Below, in pieces: positions 9,856 through 18,611 of a DNA stretch of 64,000 nucleotides. This DNA is from JBAXTE01 sp963556065 (lineage in GTDB: Bacteria; Bacteroidota; Bacteroidia; Bacteroidales; WCHB1-69). The stretch is from the NCBI GenBank assembly GCA_963556065.3, contig CAUVYH020000014.1:15846-79845 (forward strand). The letters are read 5' to 3'. Below the pieces are notes generated by a model. The model searched no databases and was not told the DNA's origin. It saw only the letters and a list, made by a program, of their open reading frames with translations. Position numbers and translations under genes: made by a program. Within the stretch, counting starts at the first letter, position 1; the number at the start of each line of letters is the position of its first letter.

Positions 9856-10434
9856 TTACCGTAAATTATATTGTTCTTCTATAAAATAGACCTGATCGCT
9901 TAAAAAGTTATAAAATTCTTTTTTGTGGTGTTTTATTTGATTTTTTTTACTACGAAAAAGAGCCCAACTTTGTATTGCAGCCTTAATAAACACCTCAGAT
10001 CTGGTTAAATCGGAAGACAATTTTAAACGGATGCCTGTAGTTGTATAGGGAATAACCCAAAAAATCAGCCAAAACGGAGCTCCTGAAACTACCAAATATG
10101 TGTATGTTGCAACTCCGATTGCGGTAACAACCACCGACATTTGCTGATGCTGATTATCAATAACGATAGTGTTCACCATGTCCATAATCAATGCGCTTCT
10201 AGTCGTATCATCGCTCATTGACATATAAAAAGCATGCTCATATTTATTGAATTTGGAGATAAAATCTATAGCTTGTCCGTCGAAAACAGCTTTAAGGCTA
10301 TCGGGATAATTTTCGGAATATCTCAGACAAAGGTTCAGCGTATCAATTTTTGCCTCGCTACGTATCCGGTATTGCGGGGTGCAGGAGCACAAAAGGAGGA
10401 CAAAAGAAAGAAGGACAAGAAGTTTAATTTTCAT
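9856..10434 (-). CDS. Putative lipoprotein, function unknown
   Basis: 192 aa. The N-terminus is a lipoprotein signal peptide with lipobox LCSC (C18). A hydrophobic stretch at about 99-131 may be one or two membrane segments, followed by a charged, Lys-rich C-terminus. I recognise no domain. It ends 2 nt from the convergent gene at 8291-9853 and has its own upstream gap. Confidence 0.7.
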   Translation of the reverse strand: MKIKLLVLLSFVLLLCSCTPQYRIRSEAKIDTLNLCLRYSENYPDSLKAVFDGQAIDFISKFNKYEHAFYMSMSDDTTRSALIMDMVNTIVIDNQHQQMSVVVTAIGVATYTYLVVSGAPFWLIFWVIPYTTTGIRLKLSSDLTRSEVFIKAAIQSWALFRSKKNQIKHHKKEFYNFLSDQVYFIEEQYNLR

Positions 10435-10482
10435 AATGGAATAATCGATTAATTCTTAGGATAAGAGCCCGTGTGCAAAGAT

Positions 10483-10515
10483 AAAAAAAGAGGTGAAAAT
10501 ATCACCTCTTTTTTT
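10483..10515. terminator. Rho-independent terminator (bidirectional)
   Basis: A perfect stem GAGGTGA (10490-10496) / TCACCTC (10502-10508) with loop AAATA is flanked by A7 and T7. It works on either strand. On minus it lies about 120 nt downstream of the DUF4476 gene and would end the 14.2-10.6 kb operon. Confidence 0.8.
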
Positions 10516-10634
10516 GCTACTTTTCAAGTGAAAATAATAAAAACGAATAAATTTTTATGTTTTTATATATGCAAATTTGTATATTACTTTCTTTATACAT
10601 TGGATATTGACTTAGAAGATATTCAATAGAAATT

Positions 10635-11687
10635 TTATCTTTTTGATTTGATGTAATTATCTAAATCCTCTTTAGAGCTTGAGAAATTGAGCACATCATT
10701 CACCATATAATATTTTTTCTTTTCGAAGGTAAAATCGTAGGCAAATTTCAAATAGTCGAGTTTGTTGTCTTCGAAGCTGAAAAGCTTGGCAATTTCTTTA
10801 ATTTGAGCCACCGAAAGGCAATTTGCTTCGGTTATTTGTTTTGCAATACGAATCTTGTCATCGGCAAAGCTGGCTTTTTTCACTTGTTCTTTCGCTTCGT
10901 CAAACTCGCCGGCAGGCATTGCTGCATAGCATCCCGAGGAAGGTTGATTTTGCTCAGGCATCGGCTTGGGTTGAGGCTTGTGATGAGGCTTCGGCTTCAT
11001 CTGACCTTCGTTATTGGCCGGTTTCCCGTTTATCGTACTGGAGGAAGAGGAAGTCGTTGTGGTAGTGGTTGTTGTGGAAGAAGTTACATTTCCTTGGCCA
11101 TTAGGCACATTCATGTTCATATTAAAATTCACGCCCGTTTCAGGGTCTTTAATGGTCATATTCGCACCATTTTGCCCCATACTTACATTTGTTTGAGTTT
11201 GTCCGGCCGTTGTTGTTTGAGTAACTCCCCCCTGTCCCATGTTTGTATTTTGCTGAAAATCGGTATTGGTTACATTCGTTGTCGTAGTTTGTGTTTCCGG
11301 TTCGGTTGTGGTTGTAGAAGAAGTTGATGTTGTGGTTGTTTGGCTATCAATAGGATCCCAGCTTATTATTGACAATGTATAACCGCTTTTTTTCTTCTTC
11401 AACTCATAGGTTAGGTTACACATTTTTCCATCCACGTCCACCATTTGAATTTGTTTATCCACCGATGACATTTTTTCATCGTCAATAATTACCTTGATTT
11501 TAAAGTACTTATCAACAATATCCTTGACCGTGACACTGGTTTGGGCTTCAACATTCTGTTTAACCCCATTTTTAATTACCCATATTTTTTCTCCCTCTTT
11601 TGCATAAATCGTAAGACTACCTTTAATCTGAGCAAAAGAGCTCATCGCAAAAATCAGGAAAAGGGCGCAAATAAATATTTTTTTCAT
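10635..11687 (-). CDS. Secreted protein with C-terminal DUF4476 domain
   Basis: 350 aa. It has a signal peptide (about 1-19, ending SFAQ), an N-terminal beta-rich region, a long low-complexity Thr/Ser/Gln/Asn linker (about 115-225) with poly-Thr runs, a Lys/Pro/His segment (about 230-245), and a C-terminal DUF4476 domain (about 253-350, starting CYAAMPAGEFDEAKEQ). DUF4476 is common in Bacteroidota secreted proteins and has no established function. It is the last gene of a three-gene minus-strand unit, 22 nt after the preceding gene, and a terminator follows. Confidence 0.82.
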   Translation of the reverse strand: MKKIFICALFLIFAMSSFAQIKGSLTIYAKEGEKIWVIKNGVKQNVEAQTSVTVKDIVDKYFKIKVIIDDEKMSSVDKQIQMVDVDGKMCNLTYELKKKKSGYTLSIISWDPIDSQTTTTSTSSTTTTEPETQTTTTNVTNTDFQQNTNMGQGGVTQTTTAGQTQTNVSMGQNGANMTIKDPETGVNFNMNMNVPNGQGNVTSSTTTTTTTTSSSSSTINGKPANNEGQMKPKPHHKPQPKPMPEQNQPSSGCYAAMPAGEFDEAKEQVKKASFADDKIRIAKQITEANCLSVAQIKEIAKLFSFEDNKLDYLKFAYDFTFEKKKYYMVNDVLNFSSSKEDLDNYIKSKR

Positions 11688-11709
11688 AATAACATTTTTT
11701 TGATTTATT

Positions 11710-13023
11710 TTATTTTGATTTTTTAAGCGGAGTTTTTTTCACTGTTTTTTTAACCGGAGTTGTAGTCTTTTTAACTCCAACTTTTTGAGCACTATTAATT
11801 TCTACAGGTTTAACTGTAGGTTCAGCCGGTTTAGTTGTAGAAGTCGCTGTTGTTGTAGTCTGATTTTTTGCAGCATTGTCCAGTTCTGGAATCTTTTGAG
11901 CGCGGGGAGCAAATGATATTTGACGACCGTAAATCAACCGCACATCCATCTGTTTATCTTTAAAAAACGGCACCTGATCGGCATAGTCAAGAACAACATC
12001 GGCCAATTCGTCCGGTTTTTTGCGAAATGTACAATTTAGTTTAGAATAATTATCGAAAGCTACCACTTCGAGTTGTCCACCAAAATTGGCATCCGCTTTA
12101 AGTTTCGTCCTCAAATCGCGGAAATCGCGGAATGAGCCGGAAGCATAAAATCTGAGTTCAAAAGGAGTTCCATTATTTACCCAGTCGCCAATATAAGAAT
12201 TAAATACGCCCAATAGTTTTTCTACATTGTCATTAATTGCTTGGGTAATACCGGCTGTTACTGAGCCTTTTACATCGCGTGAGCTGTTCCAGGAACTTTC
12301 CATAATAACAGTTCCAAGACCTTCCGCCGTACAATTGTCATAAGCTTTGGCTTCAATAATTATTTTTGAGGAATTACGAGTATCAAACGCTTCGCTTTTT
12401 GAAGTGATGGTAATTTTGCTGATGCGGATAATGAATTGGGCATCCGCTTTAAAGCCTAAATTTTGAACATACGTTTCCTCTTTGAAATCACCCGATTCTT
12501 GTCCGATTCCCTGAGCTTCTTTTTTTAAGGCATCAAAACGGGTTTTCTCAATATATCTATACTTCCGGTTGGATAAGGCTTCGTTGATTCGCTCCGTAGC
12601 ATAGTCGTAATTTCCGACCTCTTCTTTAGCAATAGACCTAGGATCGTACATAACCAAAAAGCGCACGCCTCCAATTGATTTTGCCAGCAGATTAATGTCC
12701 GCTTTAAGCGGGTTTAAACTTACCACAGCACTCACCGCAACTTCGTAACGATCGGGGAATGGGGTTTCTTTGACTATTTTATAGCTGGCTATATACCCAT
12801 CGGTTTTTGTAGAAATTGCATCCGAAAGCACCATAAAATTTTCAACTTTTGTCTCGGAACTTACTGCCACACCAACGGCTTGTCCAACTGCAGTGCGAAG
12901 TGCATCCTGAATGGCATCTTCTCGTTTTAATCCCTGACCCGTCGCCTCAACCGTCGTTGTTTCCTGCGCCCAAACAACCATTGATGGCAAGATTATAAAA
13001 AACAATAATAAAATCTTTTTCAT
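11710..13023 (-). CDS. Secreted protein with FlgT/LPP20-like N-terminal domain (DUF6175-like)
   Basis: 437 aa with a signal peptide (about 1-19, ending VWAQ). Residues 22-105 form an alpha/beta unit (VEATGQGLKREDAIQDALRT) of the kind found in FlgT and LPP20-like proteins. The middle (about 118-340) resembles a TolB-like or CsgG-like nucleotide-independent fold, from VRFLVMYDPRS onward. The C-terminus is a Thr/Lys-rich tail. The segment with SETKV and SDAISTKTDGYI is shared with the upstream gene, so the two carry homologous domains. The cellular role is unknown. Confidence 0.72.
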   Translation of the reverse strand: MKKILLLFFIILPSMVVWAQETTTVEATGQGLKREDAIQDALRTAVGQAVGVAVSSETKVENFMVLSDAISTKTDGYIASYKIVKETPFPDRYEVAVSAVVSLNPLKADINLLAKSIGGVRFLVMYDPRSIAKEEVGNYDYATERINEALSNRKYRYIEKTRFDALKKEAQGIGQESGDFKEETYVQNLGFKADAQFIIRISKITITSKSEAFDTRNSSKIIIEAKAYDNCTAEGLGTVIMESSWNSSRDVKGSVTAGITQAINDNVEKLLGVFNSYIGDWVNNGTPFELRFYASGSFRDFRDLRTKLKADANFGGQLEVVAFDNYSKLNCTFRKKPDELADVVLDYADQVPFFKDKQMDVRLIYGRQISFAPRAQKIPELDNAAKNQTTTTATSTTKPAEPTVKPVEINSAQKVGVKKTTTPVKKTVKKTPLKKSK

Positions 13024-13051
13024 TTTTTCAAATCATTTAAATAAACACTTT

Positions 13052-14194
13052 TTATAGCACCAAAGCAAGAGCAAACTTACCGATAGTAGAAGCTATGCTC
13101 CCAATTTTTGTCCAATTAATTTTATTTTTCACTTTGGAGGTGTCCACGGTTATCTTACCATCAGCCGATCCGATTACATCAAGCACCTCAACACCCTTTT
13201 TAGCTCCAAACGCTTCAAGCAGAGATTTTCCCGCTGAAACAATTTTTGGGAATTTTCCGGTTTTCGGATCGTAAATCTTACTGTAGTCAAGCACTACATT
13301 TCCCTTTTCGTCCATAACAACCGGAAACATGGAAGGATCGTAAGTTTTGCCATTTAGATTAAACGCCAGTTTGCTTAAATCCGTTATTTCGGTCGTGCTT
13401 GCAGTATCGGCGGTCGTTCCAGTACCATCTGCCGTGGTTGTTTCGGGTAGCGAAGTAATCTGCTTAACGGTATTCATGGTTGTCTTTTTCGCATCCGTTG
13501 TTTTGGCAACCTGATCGTAAATAGCCGGTGCTAACCCATTTTTCTCATATAATGGAATCCGCATCGTAACTTCGATATATCCTTCTTTTTCCACAGCTTC
13601 ACCTATTTGAACGGCATTTTTTATAACACCATCTACGCGGGAGTAAACATAATCGGAAGTGGTAATCATATCCTGTACTTTGGTTTCGGAAGTAACTTGT
13701 ACCCCCTTGGTGATTTCCAACAAGTTCCGTTGTGCAACAACGATTGCCCCACGTTTTGCCATTAATTTTGCCTGAGCAGCGTTTTTGAATCGTTCATTAT
13801 CTATTACCGATTCTCCTTTTGCTTCAATGTACTGATTTGTCCAATCAACCTTGCCTTTCGGGAGTTCCTGAACAACGGGTTCCACCGGCACAGATATCGC
13901 ATCATTTCCTGTCCCTATAGTAATCGTATCTTTAAGCACCAGCTTTTCTTTAAGTATCGGTTTTTCGAGAGCCTTGCCCGCTTTAATCGGTTTTGTTTTG
14001 GAATCAGTCGGTTTACTTACAACCTTAGTCGGTTTTAATGCTGTTTTTTTACCGGAATTATCAATCTTCTTATTAATCTTTTGAGCATTCAGGTTTGACA
14101 ATGGTAATAGCAAAGCGATAGTTAATAAGAAGAGTACAGTTTGACTGCGCAATACTATAAAATTGGTAATTTTTTTTGTTTTCATAAGCATCAA
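13052..14194 (-). CDS. Secreted LPP20-domain protein
   Basis: 380 aa starting MMLMKTKK, with an in-frame ATG three codons later. A hydrophobic signal (about 17-38) is followed by a basic Lys/Thr/Pro-rich stretch (about 39-90). An LPP20/FlgT-like domain then spans about 114-225 (VDWTNQYIEAKGESV through SDYVYSRVDGVI), with a C-terminal region ending in a short hydrophobic tail (GKFALALVL). It is the first gene of the unit and has a sigma-54-like promoter about 120 nt upstream. Function is unknown. The family suggests an envelope-associated structural or assembly role. Confidence 0.72.
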   Translation of the reverse strand: MMLMKTKKITNFIVLRSQTVLFLLTIALLLPLSNLNAQKINKKIDNSGKKTALKPTKVVSKPTDSKTKPIKAGKALEKPILKEKLVLKDTITIGTGNDAISVPVEPVVQELPKGKVDWTNQYIEAKGESVIDNERFKNAAQAKLMAKRGAIVVAQRNLLEITKGVQVTSETKVQDMITTSDYVYSRVDGVIKNAVQIGEAVEKEGYIEVTMRIPLYEKNGLAPAIYDQVAKTTDAKKTTMNTVKQITSLPETTTADGTGTTADTASTTEITDLSKLAFNLNGKTYDPSMFPVVMDEKGNVVLDYSKIYDPKTGKFPKIVSAGKSLLEAFGAKKGVEVLDVIGSADGKITVDTSKVKNKINWTKIGSIASTIGKFALALVL

Positions 14195-14524
14195 TTTTTA
14201 TATTTTATAACTAAACAATATTAACATTTAAAGGATAAAATTACATTTAAAAATTCGAGTAACCAAATAATTAACTAAAATAAAGTCTTCCTTAAAAAGC
14301 GATGTTGCTTTTGGCAAAGACTATGCCAAAAAATATCATTAGTTATATTAATTATGCTCTCACCGAAAAGCCACCTTGTTCAATTTCAACGAATTTCACC
14401 TTGAAAAACTATAAAATGTGAACTTCCGCCACAATCAAATTCGGCAAACCAAATCTTCACAAATTTCGCTCGTCAGAATAAATTTATGCAATTTCAATAA
14501 AAAAAGCACAGACCATTTTATGGG
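14195..14524. other. Intergenic region with sigma-54-like site
   Basis: 330 nt without a gene. The one clear structure is the inverted repeat TTTTGGCA/TGCCAAAA at 14309-14331. On the minus strand it contains a GG-N10-GC promoter signature, annotated separately. The remainder is AT-rich and unremarkable. Confidence 0.5.
14314..14328 (-). promoter_or_regulatory. Candidate sigma-54 (RpoN) promoter
   Basis: Reading the minus strand, TGGCATAGTCTTTGC has GG and GC separated by exactly 10 nt. This fits the -24/-12 consensus TGGCAY-N-TTGC except for the base after TTGC. It lies about 120 nt upstream of the ATG at 14194 and points at the three-gene secreted-protein unit. The same bases form an inverted repeat, so a palindrome without promoter function remains possible. 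Confidence 0.5.
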
Positions 14525-15481
14525 TTATTTATCTCTATTAATATGATAAAGTTTATCAATAAGGGTTGGAAGCATTCGAATAGCAGCCAGTTCTCTCCAT
14601 TTTTTAGGAGCTTCCACTGCCGGAATCCCAAAATAAACTTTCCCGGCCGGGTCGGTATTTTTGTCGATTGCAGAGGTGGCTAAAATTGTAGTTCCTTTGG
14701 CAATAACAATGTCTTTATCGATAGAAACATTCGCCCAAATCATACAATCATCTTCAAGAGTCGTAACACCTGCAATCATTGTGTTAGCCCCAATGAGGCA
14801 ATTCTTTCCGATTCGTGTATCGTGGCCGACGTGAGCATGGTTATCGAATTTGGTTCCGGCTCCGATAATCGTATCCGAAGACACCCCTTTATCAATGGTG
14901 CAAAGCGCTCCGATTTCAACATCATTACCAATCACAACCCGACCGCACGAGATCATTTTGTCCCAATACTGAGGGCGTCTTTTAAAATAGTATGCATCGG
15001 CTCCGATTACTGCATTTGCATGAATTGTAACATTATCGCCAATAATAGCATGATCGTATATTGATGCATTGGAATGAATAATACAATTATCGCCGATTAC
15101 CACATTGTTTCCGATAAAAGCGCCCGGCTGAATAATGGTATTTTTTCCTATTTTGGCAGAAGGGCTGATTGCCGCCACAGCAGGCTCAAATTTACGAAAA
15201 TGAGTCACTATTTTAATATAATCTCTAAAGGGGTCATCCGAAATAATTAGCACTTTTCCCTGAGGGCAATCTACTTCTTTGTTGATAATAATGGTAGTCG
15301 CCGCAGAATTCAGTGCTTTTTGATAATATTTCGGATGATCGACAAAGGTAAGATCTCCGTCTTGAACATTGTGAATTTCATTGATTCCCGAAACAATATG
15401 ATCTTCATTTCCAAAAACCGTAACGCTATTTCCGATAATTTCAACAATTTGTTTTATGTTGAAAAGAACTTTAAATTTCAT
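14525..15481 (-). CDS. LpxD-like acyltransferase paralogue (left-handed beta-helix)
   Basis: 318 aa with an LpxD-type N-terminal domain (about 1-105), then many hexapeptide repeats of a left-handed beta helix (about 106-275) and a C-terminal helix. LpxD transfers a 3-OH-acyl chain to UDP-3-O-acylglucosamine in lipid A synthesis. A second, more typical lpxD is 3 kb away (18612-19652). This copy has a basic insert around YYFKRRPQYWDK in the region near the active site, and the usual HxxxG environment is less clear. It may have a different acyl or sugar substrate. It has its own short gap after efp. Confidence 0.75.
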   Translation of the reverse strand: MKFKVLFNIKQIVEIIGNSVTVFGNEDHIVSGINEIHNVQDGDLTFVDHPKYYQKALNSAATTIIINKEVDCPQGKVLIISDDPFRDYIKIVTHFRKFEPAVAAISPSAKIGKNTIIQPGAFIGNNVVIGDNCIIHSNASIYDHAIIGDNVTIHANAVIGADAYYFKRRPQYWDKMISCGRVVIGNDVEIGALCTIDKGVSSDTIIGAGTKFDNHAHVGHDTRIGKNCLIGANTMIAGVTTLEDDCMIWANVSIDKDIVIAKGTTILATSAIDKNTDPAGKVYFGIPAVEAPKKWRELAAIRMLPTLIDKLYHINRDK

Positions 15482-15511
15482 GCTTTCATAATTTTAACAG
15501 ACAACGCCCCC

Positions 15512-15551
15512 GAAAAAAGAGGTTGCTCAAATTGTAAAATTCCAACAACCT
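15512..15551 (-). terminator. Possible terminator after efp
   Basis: On the minus strand, AGGTTG (15546-15551) pairs with CAACCT (15520-15525) across a 20-nt loop and is followed by CTTTTTTC. The stem is short and the loop long, so confidence is moderate. Confidence 0.45.
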
Positions 15552-15560
15552 ATGAATCCT

Positions 15561-16127
15561 CTATTTTACTCGTTCCGAGTACCTGTTGGTTCGGGTATCT
15601 ACTCTAATTTTCTCACCCGATTCGATAAACAGCGGAATCATAACTTCAGCTCCCGTTTCAACGGTTGCACGCTTTAATGCGTTTGTAGCAGTGTCTCCTT
15701 TAACCCCAGGCTCGGTATAAGTAACTTCCAAATCCACGAATGGAGGTAAATCACAAGCCAATGGGCTTTCGGTATCCACATGATAAAGTATTTCCACCAT
15801 TTGGCCTTCTTTAAGTAAACCAGGATTGCTGATCATCGATTCTTGTACGGTAATCTGTTCATACGTTTCTTGATGCATAAAATTATACACATCGTTTCCT
15901 TCTTTATAAAGAAATTGATAAGGGCGACGTTCAACACGGGTAATCTCAATCTTCGCACCGGATGGAAAAGTATTATCGAGCACTTTTCCTGTTTTTAAAC
16001 TTTTAAGTTTCGTGCGAATAAACGCTGCTCCTTTACCCGGTTTAACATGTTGAAATTCGACTACAATATAAATATCATTGTTAAATTCAATACAAAGTCC
16101 ATTTCTTATTTCTGTTGTTGTAGCCAT
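15561..16127 (-). CDS. efp: Translation elongation factor P
   Basis: 188 aa, the normal length for EF-P. It has the KOW-like N-terminal domain with the conserved tip lysine K32 in VKPGKGAAF, the residue modified in many bacteria, then the central OB-like and C-terminal domains ending GEKIRVDTRTNRYSERV. EF-P rescues ribosomes stalled at polyproline. It has its own unit: a terminator precedes it (16209-16235) and another probably follows. Its position between lpxA and an lpxD paralogue is a familiar Bacteroidota arrangement. Confidence 0.96.
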   Translation of the reverse strand: MATTTEIRNGLCIEFNNDIYIVVEFQHVKPGKGAAFIRTKLKSLKTGKVLDNTFPSGAKIEITRVERRPYQFLYKEGNDVYNFMHQETYEQITVQESMISNPGLLKEGQMVEILYHVDTESPLACDLPPFVDLEVTYTEPGVKGDTATNALKRATVETGAEVMIPLFIESGEKIRVDTRTNRYSERVK

Positions 16128-16208
16128 AAAAATTATTTTAATTATGATAAATTATTGATTAGCTGACAAATTTACAAAAAAAGCCCTATTGTTCAAAAAA
16201 TATTTTTA

Positions 16209-16235
16209 CAAAAAAAAGGAAGTATTAAACTTCCT
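16209..16235 (-). terminator. Rho-independent terminator after lpxA
   Basis: On the minus strand, AGGAAGT-TTAAT-ACTTCCT is followed directly by a run of eight T. It separates the lpx operon from efp. Confidence 0.78.
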
Positions 16236-16259
16236 CTGATATCTTAAACAAAAGAGAGA

Positions 16260-17042
16260 TTATTTCGTTTCATAACCCTTCATAATTCCGCCCTCCGATT
16301 TTGCGATGAAAGCCAGTATTGTATCTCGTTCTACAGATTTCGGAATCATCTCTTTGACTTGCTCTACTCCTTTTGCAATATTTTTATTCTGTTGAAAAAT
16401 AATTCGATAAATATCCTGAATCGTATTGATAGACTCTTGGGAAAATCCTCTTCGGCTTAATCCCACAGAGTTAACCCCCACATAAGACAGCGGTTCACGA
16501 GCCGCTTTAACATAGGGAGGAACATCTTTGCGAACAAGAGAAGCCCCGGCAATAAAAGAATGAGCTCCTATATTAATAAATTGTTGTACCGCAACCATTC
16601 CCTCTAAAATTGCCCAATCTTCAATCGTAATATGACCGGCCAAATTTACAGAATTGGCAATAATTACATGATCTCCTACGATACAATCGTGTGCAATATG
16701 AACATAAGCCATCAGCAGGCAATTTTTACCCACTTCGCTTTTCATGCTGGCTATGGTCCCTCTATTAACGGTGACACATTCTCTGATAATGGTGTTGTCT
16801 CCAATGATTGTGACGGAATTTTCGCCTTTATATTTTAAATCCTGTGGAATTGCAGAGATTACAGCACCCGGAAAAATTTTAACATTATTTCCAATCCGTG
16901 CACCATTCATAATAACTACATTCGATGCAATCTGGCAACCTTCGCCAATAACAACATCTTCTTCTATAGTTACAAATGCATTTATACGAGTATCTTTACC
17001 AATTTTTGCGTTAGGGTGGATGCTTGTTAGTTGATGAATCAT
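16260..17042 (-). CDS. lpxA: UDP-N-acetylglucosamine O-acyltransferase LpxA
   Basis: 260 aa from the ATG at 17042, which gives the usual N-terminus MIHQLTSIHPNAKIGKD and a family-typical length. A longer frame reaching 17072 would overlap the previous gene. The protein is a left-handed beta-helix with hexapeptide repeats, the catalytic-His region HIAHDCIVGDHVI, and a C-terminal helical domain. LpxA performs the first step of lipid A synthesis, acylating UDP-GlcNAc at position 3. It starts 4 nt after the stop of lpxC-fabZ, so translation is probably coupled. Confidence 0.95.
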   Translation of the reverse strand: MIHQLTSIHPNAKIGKDTRINAFVTIEEDVVIGEGCQIASNVVIMNGARIGNNVKIFPGAVISAIPQDLKYKGENSVTIIGDNTIIRECVTVNRGTIASMKSEVGKNCLLMAYVHIAHDCIVGDHVIIANSVNLAGHITIEDWAILEGMVAVQQFINIGAHSFIAGASLVRKDVPPYVKAAREPLSYVGVNSVGLSRRGFSQESINTIQDIYRIIFQQNKNIAKGVEQVKEMIPKSVERDTILAFIAKSEGGIMKGYETK

Positions 17043-17046
17043 AAAA

Positions 17047-18432
17047 TCAAGATTTTTTTGCAATTTGAGCAAGCATTTCTGCTTCCATAACTACCTTGTT
17101 ATTAACATAAGCTAGTCCTCTCATGTGGCAAAGTCCCCGACGTATCGGAGAAACAAGTTTCAAGTGAAAAATCAACGTATCTCCGGGAACAACTTTTTGA
17201 CGAAATTTAACTTCACTGATTTTTAAGAATAAAGTGGAATAGTTCTCCGGATCAGATACTGAACTTAATGCTAATATACCCCCTACCTGAGCCATGGCTT
17301 CAATTTGCAAAACGCCCGGCATTACCGGTTCTTCAGGAAAATGTCCCACAAAGAAACCTTCATTCATGGTCACATTTTTAAGTCCGATTACACTATCGCT
17401 GTCCATAGAAAGAATCTTATCTACTAATAAGAATGGCGGACGATGCGGTAGTAATTTTTTAATCTGATTAATATCGTATAGCGGTGGTTTGGACAAATCA
17501 TACGAAGGCAGGGTGCTTTCCGTGAGAAATTCTTTTTTTATTAATTTCGCAAATTCTATGTTGGATTGATGCCCTGGCCGAATTGCGATGATATGACCTT
17601 TAATAGGCATGCCAACTGTTGATAAATCTCCTATAAGGTCGAGCAATTTGTGGCGAGCCGGCTCATTATTATAATATAAATCGACATTATTAAGAATTCC
17701 CTGTTCTTTTACCTCAATATCGTGACGATTAAAGAATGTTGCCAATTTTTCCAGCTCGGGTTTGCTTACCATCCTGTCAACAAACACAATAGCATTGTTC
17801 ACATCGCCGCCTTTTACTAAATTATTTTGAATAAGGATATCCAAATCATGTAAAAACACAAACGTACGACACTTTGCAAATTCACCGGCAAATTCATCAA
17901 TATGGTATAAAGATGCATGTTGATTGGTTAGCACATCCGAATCGTAATCAACCATCACGGAAATACGAAAGTCATCGGCTGGAATCGCAATAATTTCGAC
18001 CTTTTTCTCCGCGTTAACAAAGGTGATGTTTTTGGTAATCTCAAAATATTTACGTGGCGCATCCTGCTCTTCAAATCCTACTTTTTCGAGTGCTTCCACA
18101 TAACATCTGGCACTTCCGTCAAGAATCGGAGTTTCTTCACAATCAATGTTTATTAACACATTATCAATTTGCAAACCCGCTAATGCCGCTACACAATGTT
18201 CAATCGTGCGAACTTCAGCGTCATTTTGCCGAATTGAAGTGCCTCTCGAAGTATCAAAGACATTGTTAACATCTACGGATATCAATGGTGCTCCGTCAAG
18301 ATCAATACGACAAAATTTAATTCCGTGGTTAACTGGAGCCGGGTATATGGTGAGGGTTACATTTTTTCCGGTATGCAAACCCGCACCGGAAATTGTAACT
18401 GAATTTCTTATTGTTCTTTGTTTTTCTCTCAT
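17047..18432 (-). CDS. lpxC-fabZ: Bifunctional LpxC deacetylase / FabZ dehydratase fusion
   Basis: 461 aa. Residues about 1-305 are LpxC, the zinc-dependent UDP-3-O-acyl-GlcNAc deacetylase. Zinc-ligand motifs TIEHCVAAL and HKLLDLIGD and the HQSN region are visible. Residues about 315-461 are FabZ, the 3-hydroxyacyl-ACP dehydratase, with HRPPFLLVDKI and GHFPEEPVMPGVLQIEAMAQ holding the catalytic His and Glu. This fusion is a hallmark of Bacteroidota and couples lipid A and fatty-acid synthesis at the shared 3-OH-acyl-ACP pool. A -7 box TATCTTTG lies only 8 nt before the ATG. Confidence 0.96.
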   Translation of the reverse strand: MREKQRTIRNSVTISGAGLHTGKNVTLTIYPAPVNHGIKFCRIDLDGAPLISVDVNNVFDTSRGTSIRQNDAEVRTIEHCVAALAGLQIDNVLINIDCEETPILDGSARCYVEALEKVGFEEQDAPRKYFEITKNITFVNAEKKVEIIAIPADDFRISVMVDYDSDVLTNQHASLYHIDEFAGEFAKCRTFVFLHDLDILIQNNLVKGGDVNNAIVFVDRMVSKPELEKLATFFNRHDIEVKEQGILNNVDLYYNNEPARHKLLDLIGDLSTVGMPIKGHIIAIRPGHQSNIEFAKLIKKEFLTESTLPSYDLSKPPLYDINQIKKLLPHRPPFLLVDKILSMDSDSVIGLKNVTMNEGFFVGHFPEEPVMPGVLQIEAMAQVGGILALSSVSDPENYSTLFLKISEVKFRQKVVPGDTLIFHLKLVSPIRRGLCHMRGLAYVNNKVVMEAEMLAQIAKKS

Positions 18433-18440
18433 AACGCCGG

Positions 18441-18448
18441 CAAAGATA
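18441..18448 (-). promoter_or_regulatory. -7 box of lpxC-fabZ (near-leaderless)
   Basis: TATCTTTG on the minus strand sits 8 nt before the lpxC ATG, so the mRNA would have almost no 5' leader. No clear TTTG at -33 was found. Confidence 0.4.
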
Positions 18449-18611
18449 AAGAATAATTATTTACACTGTGAAAAAATGTTAATAAATTCAGTCGCTTTCA
18501 TCCGCACAAATTCACTTAAAATATTGTATTACTTTAATTTAAAGAAAATATAAAAGAATTGATATTAACCGATTAAAAAAGAAAAAAAACATGTTGATTT
18601 TAGTAAACGAA

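Noticed and set aside
10803..11327. Long plus-strand ORFs opposite the DUF4476 gene
   Set aside because: They mirror the Thr-rich linker of the real gene and have Cys/Arg-rich, unlikely compositions.
14309..14331. Inverted repeat as a terminator
   Set aside because: Neither strand has a T-run after the stem; the sigma-54 reading explains the sequence better.
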